NCBI GenBank assembly: GCA_013372875.1
Contig: JABXIW010000120.1
Location: 1 to 41,567 of the forward strand
DNA length: 41,567 nt
Reading direction: 5' to 3'
Origin: Gammaproteobacteria bacterium
Lineage (GTDB): Bacteria > Pseudomonadota > Gammaproteobacteria > Enterobacterales > Kangiellaceae
The position numbers and the translations under genes are program-made. The notes under the pieces were generated by a model, which saw only the letters and a program-made list of their open reading frames with translations, made no database searches and was not told where the DNA came from. Of this stretch, positions 34,671 to 41,567 are shown in pieces; the first letter of the stretch is position 1; the number at the start of each line of letters is the position of its first letter.

Positions 34671-36197
34671 TTGAATCAGCAACAGACGGAACTTGATCAA
34701 GAAAGACTAAATACATCGGCGCAATATGCCGCGGTCGACTTAGGTTCAAATAGCTTCCATATGGCCATTGCTCAATACGATGGCCAAGCATTTCAAATTA
34801 TCGGCAAGATCAAAGAAAAAGTACAATTGGCCAGTGGTCTTGATGAGCATAATAGGCTTTCTGAAGAAGCTATTGAGCGAGGCTTAAACTGCCTAAAACT
34901 ATTCGGCGAACGTTTGCATGCGATTCCTAAAAGTCAGATTAAAATCGTCGCCACTTATACCCTGCGCAAAGCTAAAAACGCCAGAGATTTTATTGAGCGC
35001 GCCGAAAAAGTCCTATCGGTGCCAATCGAAATTTTGCCAGGAACCGAAGAAGCTCGATTAATTTACAATGGCGTATCCCATAATCATCCTGATATTGAAC
35101 GCGCTTTAGTGATAGATATTGGCGGCGGAAGCACCGAAATCATTCTAGGCGACAAGTTTGAACACTTGTCACTGGATAGTTTGTCATTGGGTTGTGTAAC
35201 CTATAAACGCTTTTTTAAAGACGGTATTATCAACCAAGAAAACTTCCAGCAAGCCATGCTCAACGCATCGCTTACCATCTCCCCCGTAGAGCGTCGTTAT
35301 ATGTCGAACAACTGGCAGCATTGCCTCGGCTCATCTGGCAGTATTGAGGCGGTACACAAAGTTATTCAAGGCTTTGGCTTTCGCGATACCTGTATCCGCA
35401 TGGAGCACCTGGAGTTTTTGCGTGAGAAGCTTCTTGAAATCGGCCAGATCGAAGACATTAAGTTCGAAGGCTTATCAGTCAGCAGGGTTAACACTTTTAC
35501 CACTGGCTTGGTCATTTTAATGGCGTTGTTCAAGGAATTGAAAATTCCTGAGCTTTATATTTCCAACGCTTCACTGCGCGAAGGGATCTTGTTAGAGCTT
35601 GCTGACGAGTTACAAGGCAATGATAATCGCGATCAAACTGTTGCCAGTTTAATCAGCCGCTTTAATATTGATCGTGATTTTGGACAGATCATTCGCGGCG
35701 ATGCTGAAACTATTTTTCATGCTGTCTGTGATACTTGGGGGCTTTACGATCCCCATTATAAAAACTTGTTGGACTGGTCGACAGTATTGCATGAAATTGG
35801 CTTATCCATCAGCTACTCAAAAATGCGATTTCACAGCGCACATATCATTCAATATGCCGATATGCCTGGCTTTAGCTTGCAAACTCAAGAGTCACTCGCC
35901 GCCATCATATTGGCGCAAAATAAAAAGTTATACCCAGATAATTTTGAAAATAAATATGAGCCAAAACAAGTACTGCTAGCTTTGGCACAAATTTTACGAT
36001 TGGCTATTTTATTTAATATCAAACGTGATAATACGGATATTTCGACACTCGAATTTATAGCTAGATACGACAATGAGTTACTCATCAAGATCCCGCAGCA
36101 ATGGGCTGATGAACACCAGTTGATTATGTTCGAGATGGAAAAAGAAAAAGCTTACTTAGCCTATCATGGCATTCAGCTTTCTTGGCAACTGACTTAA
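34671..36197 (+). CDS. ppx: Exopolyphosphatase (Ppx/GppA family)
   Basis: Ppx releases phosphate from the ends of polyphosphate chains. It has 508 residues, typical of gammaproteobacterial Ppx. The start is TTG at 34671: it has AAAGGA upstream, and no ATG occurs before the essential DLGSNSFHM motif. Further motifs are RKAKNARDF, EILPGTEEARLIYNG and VIDIGGGSTEI (ASKHA ATP-fold phosphate loops). The C-terminal 190 residues form the HD-like extension. The stop codon directly abuts the stop of ppk, which encodes the enzyme that makes polyphosphate, so the pair is convergent with no base between. Confidence 0.93.
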   Translation: MNQQQTELDQERLNTSAQYAAVDLGSNSFHMAIAQYDGQAFQIIGKIKEKVQLASGLDEHNRLSEEAIERGLNCLKLFGERLHAIPKSQIKIVATYTLRKAKNARDFIERAEKVLSVPIEILPGTEEARLIYNGVSHNHPDIERALVIDIGGGSTEIILGDKFEHLSLDSLSLGCVTYKRFFKDGIINQENFQQAMLNASLTISPVERRYMSNNWQHCLGSSGSIEAVHKVIQGFGFRDTCIRMEHLEFLREKLLEIGQIEDIKFEGLSVSRVNTFTTGLVILMALFKELKIPELYISNASLREGILLELADELQGNDNRDQTVASLISRFNIDRDFGQIIRGDAETIFHAVCDTWGLYDPHYKNLLDWSTVLHEIGLSISYSKMRFHSAHIIQYADMPGFSLQTQESLAAIILAQNKKLYPDNFENKYEPKQVLLALAQILRLAILFNIKRDNTDISTLEFIARYDNELLIKIPQQWADEHQLIMFEMEKEKAYLAYHGIQLSWQLT

Positions 36198-38330
36198 TTA
36201 AAGCGATAAATCATCCAATAATTTATCTTGAACTTTATTTAGCTCAGGATCAGGCGTTTCAACTTGATAAAGCCCATCATTCCGCAAACGCCAATTTTGT
36301 GGATGCGCCTCTAACATCAGACGTAAGTCGCGTAACACACTTTGCTTAGCATCCTCATCCTGGATTGGAAAAGCCACCTCTACTCGGTGATAAAGATTAC
36401 GCTCCATTATATCCGCCGAAGAACCATACAGCAGGTGCTCGCCATCGTTTCTAAAGTAATAAACTCGAGAATGCTCAAGAAAACGACCAATCACTGACGT
36501 CACCTGAATATTTTCGGAAACACCTTCAATATCTGGTCTTAAACAGCAAACCCCGCGAACAAGCAACTTTACCTGAACACCCGCCATTGAAGCCTGATAT
36601 AACTTCTGAATCAGATCGGAATCGGTTAATGAATTCACCTTAATAATGACTTCTGCTTCGCCGCCAGCATCAGCAATGTTTATTTCGCGCTCAATGTGTT
36701 TGATAAGCTTTTTATGCAAATTAAAAGGCGCATTCCACAGCTTATTTAACTTGTATAACTGCCCCATTCCCGTCAATTGCTGGAAGACTTTATGCACATC
36801 TTCGCCAATTGCCTTGTCAGCGGTTAATAAACTGTAGTCGGTATACAGTCGCGCATTACGCTCATGGTAATTACCCGTTCCAAGGTGCACAAAACGAATT
36901 AACTTCTTTTTATAACGGCGCACCACCAGACTCATTTTTGCATGAGTTTTATAGCCCACCACTCCATAAACCACCAAAACGCCAGCTTCTTGTAGCTTTT
37001 GAGCCAGCTCAATATTGTCTTCTTCATCAAAACGTGCGCGCAGCTCAATAACTGCAGTTACCTCTTTACCAGCATGGGCACCATCGATCAGCGCTTCAAC
37101 AATTGGAGAGTCGCTGCCAGTACGATAAAGGGTTTGCTTAATGGCTAACACTTCGGGATCTTGCGCCGCCTGCTTAACAAACTCAATTACTGGTAAAAAA
37201 CTTTCATAAGGATGATGCAAAAAAATGTCTTTTTCCTGCAGCACTTCCAAAATCGGATGGCCTAACTGCAACTCTTTGGCTGGCTGGGGAGTAAAGCCGA
37301 CAAACTTTAGATCATCACGCTCAACTAAATCCGGCAATGACATGAGACGATTTAAATTGACGGGACCATCTACAAGGTACAATTCATCATCAGTCAAGTT
37401 ACACTTTTGCAGCAGAAAATTTCTAAGTTTTTTCGGACAGGATTTTTCAACTTCTAAGCGCACCGCAGCACCAAAGTGGCGTGACTGCAATTCACGTTTT
37501 AAGGCACTGGCTAAATCTTCAATTTCTTGCTCATTAACCCATAAATCACTGTCTCGGGTTAAACGAAACTGATAGCAACCATTTATTTCCATGCCAGGAA
37601 ATAAATCTTCGGCAAACGCCGAGACAATGGTGGATAGATAAACAAACTCATGTCCATTGGTTTCGCAGAGCTCATCTGGCAGTTCGATAATGCGGGGTAA
37701 CGAACGAGGCATATGCAATACCGCATATTCTAAATCACGACCAAAAGCATCGTTGCCATGCAAATGCACTAAGAAATGTAGTGATTTGTTTACCAAGCGA
37801 GGAAAAGGATGAGCTAGGTCTAAACTAATTGGCGAAATGACCGGCGTGACTTGTTGTACAAAGTATTTTTTCAACCACTGCCGCTGCTTATTGCTCCAGC
37901 TTTCAGACGTTCGAAAATAAATCTGCTCATCTTCTAATCGCGGCAGTAATTCATCATTCAAAATCCGATACTGCTCGTGCACCAGCATATGAGCAAAGTC
38001 ACGAATATTATTTAAGGTTTGCTCAGGCGACTCGCCATTCAAGCTGGGCTTGGTATCGCCACGCTCGATTCGATGCCTTAAACCAGCCACCCTAACTTCA
38101 AAAAATTCGTCCAGATTATTACTGCAAATACAGGCGAAACGGATCCTTTCAAGCAACGGAATAGTTTCGTCCAATGCTTGTTGCAGCACACGCCAATTGA
38201 AACGCAATAAACTAATTTCGCGTTCAAAATAATAGTCTTGTTGGGTTAAATCTAGCGTTAAATCTGCTGATCCCTGATCAGCATTAAGCTCAGAATTAAG
38301 TTCAACGACATTGTTTTCTTCAACTGACAT
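36198..38330 (-). CDS. ppk1: Polyphosphate kinase 1
   Basis: PPK1 makes polyphosphate from ATP at the inner side of the membrane. It has 710 residues, slightly longer than E. coli because of an acidic N-terminal extension of about 30 residues. The autophosphorylated His is H463 (GYKTHAKMSL) and the second catalytic His is H620 (FLEHSRVYYF), both displaced by exactly 28 relative to E. coli H435 and H592. FVHLGTGNYHERNARLYTDYS is intact. A perfect TATAAT lies on the minus strand 30 bp before the ATG (38360-38365), with only a weak -35. Confidence 0.97.
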   Translation of the reverse strand: MSVEENNVVELNSELNADQGSADLTLDLTQQDYYFEREISLLRFNWRVLQQALDETIPLLERIRFACICSNNLDEFFEVRVAGLRHRIERGDTKPSLNGESPEQTLNNIRDFAHMLVHEQYRILNDELLPRLEDEQIYFRTSESWSNKQRQWLKKYFVQQVTPVISPISLDLAHPFPRLVNKSLHFLVHLHGNDAFGRDLEYAVLHMPRSLPRIIELPDELCETNGHEFVYLSTIVSAFAEDLFPGMEINGCYQFRLTRDSDLWVNEQEIEDLASALKRELQSRHFGAAVRLEVEKSCPKKLRNFLLQKCNLTDDELYLVDGPVNLNRLMSLPDLVERDDLKFVGFTPQPAKELQLGHPILEVLQEKDIFLHHPYESFLPVIEFVKQAAQDPEVLAIKQTLYRTGSDSPIVEALIDGAHAGKEVTAVIELRARFDEEDNIELAQKLQEAGVLVVYGVVGYKTHAKMSLVVRRYKKKLIRFVHLGTGNYHERNARLYTDYSLLTADKAIGEDVHKVFQQLTGMGQLYKLNKLWNAPFNLHKKLIKHIEREINIADAGGEAEVIIKVNSLTDSDLIQKLYQASMAGVQVKLLVRGVCCLRPDIEGVSENIQVTSVIGRFLEHSRVYYFRNDGEHLLYGSSADIMERNLYHRVEVAFPIQDEDAKQSVLRDLRLMLEAHPQNWRLRNDGLYQVETPDPELNKVQDKLLDDLSL

Positions 38331-38399
38331 AAATTTCTGTTCCTGCGGTTCCTATGGTCATTATACGCCAATAAGGTGCTAGAAATATGACAAGTGTAT

Positions 38400-39218
38400 T
38401 TAAGGCTTGTTCCAGCTAAATTTCTTTTTGCGGTGCTTATTAGGTTTCGGCTGCTCACGTCGAGCAGTTACGTCGAGTTTCACCAGCTCAGCCAATTCTT
38501 TAATTACAGCTTCATCTAAATCTGCCCAGCGACCACGGTTTAAACTTTGTGGTAACTCCACTGGACCATATTGAACACGGATCAAACGCGAAACTTCAAC
38601 CCCTTGCGATTGCCACAATTTCCTAACTTCGCGATTTTTACCTTCCGCCAAACCAACTTCATACCATCGATTTGAACCTTCACCGCCTTTATCCACAATA
38701 GAGTCAAAGTGACATAAATCACCATCGATCAAAACCCCTTTTTGTAGGTTTTTGATCATTTCATCAGTGACTTCGCCGAACACGCGAACTGCATATTTAC
38801 GCTCTACTTGATAAGAGGGATGCATTAAACGATGCGCCAGCTCACCATTGTTAGTAAACAACAATAAGCCCGTGGTATTAATATCCAAGCGGCCAATACC
38901 AATCCAGCGTCCAAACTTAGTTCTTGGCAGACTGTCAAAAACAGTCGCTCTGCCTTGCGGATCTTTTGCCGTGGATACCTCATCTAGAGGTTTATGGTAA
39001 GCCAATACGCGCGTATAAACCTCGTCTTTTGATTTTAGGGTTACAGGATTACCATCGACTCGGATCGTATCTTTCTCGGTTGCTCTATCGCCTAAAGCTG
39101 CAATCGAACCATTGACGCTGACTCGGCCAGCAGCAATCCATTTTTCAATTTCGCGTCGTGAGCCTAAGCCTGCATTGGCTAAAATTTTCTGTAATTTTTC
39201 TGACATTTGTTTTGCCAT
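38400..39218 (-). CDS. rluB: 23S rRNA pseudouridine synthase RluB
   Basis: RluB converts U2605 of 23S rRNA to pseudouridine. It has 272 residues: an S4 RNA-binding domain at about 6-65 (LQKILANAGLGSRREIEKWI) and a catalytic domain with D112 in GRLDINTTGLLLFT. HRLMHPSYQVERKYAVRV and GKNREVRKLW are typical of the RluB/E/F group. The tail is basic (KPNKHRKKKFSWNKP). A second in-frame ATG at 39206 is an alternative start; neither has a strong ribosome site. A terminator of the upstream coiled-coil gene lies before it, so it probably has its own promoter. Confidence 0.93.
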   Translation of the reverse strand: MAKQMSEKLQKILANAGLGSRREIEKWIAAGRVSVNGSIAALGDRATEKDTIRVDGNPVTLKSKDEVYTRVLAYHKPLDEVSTAKDPQGRATVFDSLPRTKFGRWIGIGRLDINTTGLLLFTNNGELAHRLMHPSYQVERKYAVRVFGEVTDEMIKNLQKGVLIDGDLCHFDSIVDKGGEGSNRWYEVGLAEGKNREVRKLWQSQGVEVSRLIRVQYGPVELPQSLNRGRWADLDEAVIKELAELVKLDVTARREQPKPNKHRKKKFSWNKP

Positions 39219-39262
39219 TTTAAAAAGTTAACTTATTGTACCCGATTTCAAACTCAGAAGAT

Positions 39263-39285
39263 AAAAAAAGGAGCCATACGGCTCC
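39263..39285 (-). terminator. Rho-independent terminator of the coiled-coil gene
   Basis: On the minus strand GGAGCC-GTAT-GGCTCC forms a 6-bp GC-rich stem with a 4-nt loop, followed by seven T. It starts 23 bp after the stop of the coiled-coil protein. Confidence 0.88.
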
Positions 39286-39307
39286 CTAAGACTACCCCAA
39301 CTAGTCT

Positions 39308-39880
39308 TTATGCCGATTTGATTGCCGCCACCCTGGCTTTGGCATCCAAATCCACATTGTGCTCTCGCAACTTCATAAATTCTTCGCGGTAAAAATCTCG
39401 TTCTTCACGTAAATTGTCATTACTTTTTTGCATAATTTCGAAGCTATGACTGACCTTTTGGTAGGAAGCCTCTACTCGATTTAACTCTTCCAAGCGTTTT
39501 TCAAGCTCTAACTGGTGCTTGACGTCTAACTTAGCCAAAGAATCTTCCAGCTCACTTTTCTTTTCATTAGCAATTTTAAGATCTTGTATTAACTGCTTAT
39601 TATTCAGATAAGATTGAGACAACTTATCACTGTGACCTGTATTGACGGTTTTCATCTCATCAATTTGGCGGCTTTGGTTTTGGATAGTTTTTTCAAGATT
39701 TTGATTTATAGTCTTGCTGGCAGCTAATTGGCTAATGGTTTTACCAAGTTGTGCCTCTTGGGAATTGATTTTATCGTAAAGGGATTTGATATAGCTCGTT
39801 CGAAATTTCGCAAACATTAGACCAAGGGCTAAAACCCCAATAGCGATTAATGCGTAGATCAACGTCATATTCTCTGCCAT
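39308..39880 (-). CDS. Membrane-anchored coiled-coil protein
   Basis: A 190-residue protein from the ATG at 39880, chosen because GGAG lies 6 bp before it; the frame also extends to a TTG at 39892. It has one N-terminal membrane helix (MTLIYALIAIGVLALGLMFA, about 5-24), then a basic segment. From about residue 30 to 180 it is almost continuous charged heptad-like helix rich in Q, K, E and L, with no glycine-rich breaks except TGHSDK. It is probably attached to the inner membrane with the coiled coil in the cytoplasm. No named family is recognised. It lies between scpB and rluB, which are usually neighbours. Confidence 0.7.
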   Translation of the reverse strand: MAENMTLIYALIAIGVLALGLMFAKFRTSYIKSLYDKINSQEAQLGKTISQLAASKTINQNLEKTIQNQSRQIDEMKTVNTGHSDKLSQSYLNNKQLIQDLKIANEKKSELEDSLAKLDVKHQLELEKRLEELNRVEASYQKVSHSFEIMQKSNDNLREERDFYREEFMKLREHNVDLDAKARVAAIKSA

Positions 39881-40064
39881 TTCGAACTCCAATTTGACTA
39901 TGGAGTATCCAAACTAGCAAATAATGTGACGCAGTTCAATTTTTTAATTGTTAATAATTATAAAATCAATGGGTTAGCTCAGTTTTCGTAGAAAAAACTC
40001 ACTTAGAATTACGCTTACTGACATGAATTGTCTAAAAAAACATGAACCAGTTAATAAAAAAGTG

Positions 40065-40829
40065 CTATTCGACACTCCTAAGCGCAATTTCCTCTTCTAG
40101 ATCTTGCTGTTCTTCAGTAATGGCTTGTTCATTAGCTGCTTCGTCAGCTATCGATTCCTCTAGCTCATCAGCAACCTCATCTACAAGCTCCGCTTCTGGA
40201 TCGATCGTTTCAGCATCGACAGGATCTTTTGCTTCACTCTCAGACTCGGTATTCTCGGCTGCTTCGTGCTCTTGATCGAACTTTAGTTCAGGATTAAGGT
40301 TATCCAAATCCTGAATTTCAGCCAATGACGGCAACTCATCCAAACTTTTTAAGCCGAAATAATCCAAAAATTGCTTAGTAGTTGCATATAAGGCTGGTTT
40401 ACCAGGTACATCACGATGACCAACCACTCGAACCCATTCACGTTCAAGTAGGGTTTTCATAATGTTTGAACTAACGCTTACGCCGCGCACCTGCTCAACA
40501 TCGCTACGAGTCGCAGGTTGACGATAAGCAATCAAAGAAAGAGTTTCCAACAATGCACGAGAATAACGAGCTGGGCGCTCTTCCCAAAGGCGTGCAATCC
40601 ACTCTGCATAATCTTGGCGCGCCTGGTAACGATAGCCAGTAGAAACTTCCACTAATTCGATGCCACGACCCTCTGCCTCTTGCTGCAAAGTTTCGACAGC
40701 CTCTTTAATTTGAGCTGGTTTTACTTTTTCATCTTCACCAAATAAACCCAAAATACGCTCTATATTCAAACTTGAGCCAGCGGCTAACAAAGCGGCTTCA
40801 ATAATTCTGACTATTTTTTCTTGCTTCAT
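40065..40829 (-). CDS. scpB: Chromosome segregation and condensation protein B
   Basis: ScpB is the winged-helix partner of ScpA in the SMC condensin complex that organises the chromosome. It has 254 residues. Residues 1-175 hold the two winged-helix domains, with the family segments RIIEAALLAAG, LVEVSTGYRYQ, LLETLSLIAYRQPATRSDVEQVRGVS, VGHRDVPGKPALYATT and FLDYFGL. The last 75 or so residues are an acidic, probably disordered tail (many E and D). Start 40829 is 18 bp after the scpA stop, as expected for an operon. Confidence 0.95.
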   Translation of the reverse strand: MKQEKIVRIIEAALLAAGSSLNIERILGLFGEDEKVKPAQIKEAVETLQQEAEGRGIELVEVSTGYRYQARQDYAEWIARLWEERPARYSRALLETLSLIAYRQPATRSDVEQVRGVSVSSNIMKTLLEREWVRVVGHRDVPGKPALYATTKQFLDYFGLKSLDELPSLAEIQDLDNLNPELKFDQEHEAAENTESESEAKDPVDAETIDPEAELVDEVADELEESIADEAANEQAITEEQQDLEEEIALRSVE

Positions 40830-40847
40830 CTTTTCTTCTTCAATCGC

Positions 40848-41567
40848 TTATTCATCATCGCTTGAGCTCACCTCTGGCAAACTCTCAGGCGATAAACTTG
40901 ACTCATTAACCTTGGCACGCACATGAATGGGGCCATAATCATCGGTCTGGATCAACTCTAGTAAGGACTCTTTAGCCAATTCCATAATGGCTAAAAAGGT
41001 GACCACAACGCCCATGCGCCCTTCTTCAGGCTTAAATAGCTGGCTAAAATCGCAAAAGCTCTGCGCCGATAACTGCTCTAGCACCTTGCCCATTTTTTCA
41101 CGTACCGACAAGGCTTCAAAGGAAATTTGGTGACTGGAAAACATTTCCGCGCGTTTTAAAACATCACGCAGGGCCAACAAAATTTCCTTCATATCCACTT
41201 CTGGATCAGGCTTTACAATGCGCAACTCTGGCTTTTTTGCACTGACCGCAAACACATCGCGACCCATGCGTGGAATTTCATCCAGCTCTTCAGCCGCCTT
41301 TTTAAACTGCTCGTACTCCTGCAAGCGACGGATCAAATCCGCTCTTGGATCTTCCTCATCCTCATCATCGGTTTTTGGTTTTGGCAGCAACACACGGCTT
41401 TTAATCTCCGCCAACATTGCCGCCATTACCAAGTACTCCGCTGCTAATTCCAAATGCAAAGCCTTCATAAGCTCCACATATTCCATATATTGCTCAGTAA
41501 TATGGGCAAGAGGAATATCCAAAATATCCACATTCTGCCGCTTAATTAAATACAGCAATAAATCCAA
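40848..41567 (-). CDS. scpA: Segregation and condensation protein A, 5' end outside the window
   Basis: ScpA is the kleisin subunit of the Smc-ScpAB complex. 239 codons are visible. The frame runs off the right edge: the first visible codon is a TTG inside the conserved LDLLLYLIKRQNVDI segment, so the true start and perhaps 15-40 residues lie beyond. ITEQYMEYVELMKAL and AAEYLVMAAMLAEIKSRVLLP are the kleisin N-terminal marks. The middle is acidic linker, and VVTFLAIMELAKESLLELIQ is the C-terminal winged helix that binds the SMC head. It is first of the pair with scpB. Confidence 0.95.
   Translation of the reverse strand: MDLLLYLIKRQNVDILDIPLAHITEQYMEYVELMKALHLELAAEYLVMAAMLAEIKSRVLLPKPKTDDEDEEDPRADLIRRLQEYEQFKKAAEELDEIPRMGRDVFAVSAKKPELRIVKPDPEVDMKEILLALRDVLKRAEMFSSHQISFEALSVREKMGKVLEQLSAQSFCDFSQLFKPEEGRMGVVVTFLAIMELAKESLLELIQTDDYGPIHVRAKVNESSLSPESLPEVSSSDDE

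Overview
The window reads as chromosomal DNA of a low-to-mid GC gammaproteobacterium, probably marine. The conserved blocks map-glnD-dapD-arsC-like-dapE, gyrA-serC, (mtaD-like)-ubiG-gph, ppx/ppk and scpA-scpB are typical of that class. The large number of membrane TPR and c-di-GMP proteins fits the Oceanospirillales/Kangiella-Aliikangiella neighbourhood, but that genus-level placement is only an inference. No tRNA, rRNA, CRISPR array, transposase or phage gene was seen.

Region 1 (1-10091) is the accessory part. A DUF2165-like membrane protein is followed by three tandem, overlapping genes for small membrane-anchored proteins. These share an almost invariant 40-residue head (MLLRRITQHIK...NWFAVFID...VVVGVFIGIQVANWN) and have unrelated C-terminal domains. 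The remnant of a fourth copy follows. After an unusually long PLP-dependent Cys/Met-metabolism-like enzyme comes a second pair of tandem paralogues: inner-membrane proteins with an almost constant three-helix head, a FlgO/TolB-N-like domain and TPR repeats. Three small genes follow (NTF2-like, DUF3565, GNAT). Both membrane-protein operons begin with the same promoter, TTGCAC-17 bp-TATAGT, and both promoters are preceded by related AAATCAATG palindromic elements. This 'constant head, variable tail' arrangement is the part of the window most likely to be an undescribed system.

Region 2 (10209-19389) holds a predicted lipoprotein methyltransferase (COG4798 type) with a clear terminator. It is followed by a housekeeping block for methionine aminopeptidase, PII uridylyltransferase GlnD, and the lysine/peptidoglycan precursor enzymes DapD and DapE with an ArsC/Spx-like protein. 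An M15 (VanY-like) peptidase, a 46-codon membrane protein and a DASS-family anion symporter complete it.

Region 3 (19422-27729) contains an enoyl-CoA hydratase/isomerase, a small membrane diguanylate cyclase, serC and gyrA on the minus strand. On the plus strand are an MtaD-like amidohydrolase that has lost most of its metal ligands, ubiG and a gph/mupP-type phosphatase.

Region 4 (27719-33804, minus) is a signalling operon: an OmpR-type regulator and a kinase with a CBM9-like sensor, both resembling the 'proteobacterial dedicated sortase system' pair, followed by a four-PAS GGDEF-EAL protein with a degenerate GGDEF and an intact EAL. No sortase gene is present in the window.

Region 5 (33907-41567) is housekeeping: a YciK-type SDR, Ppx and Ppk (convergent, polyphosphate metabolism), RluB, a membrane-anchored coiled-coil protein, ScpB, and ScpA running off the right edge. 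Several convergent gene pairs abut or overlap at their 3' ends.
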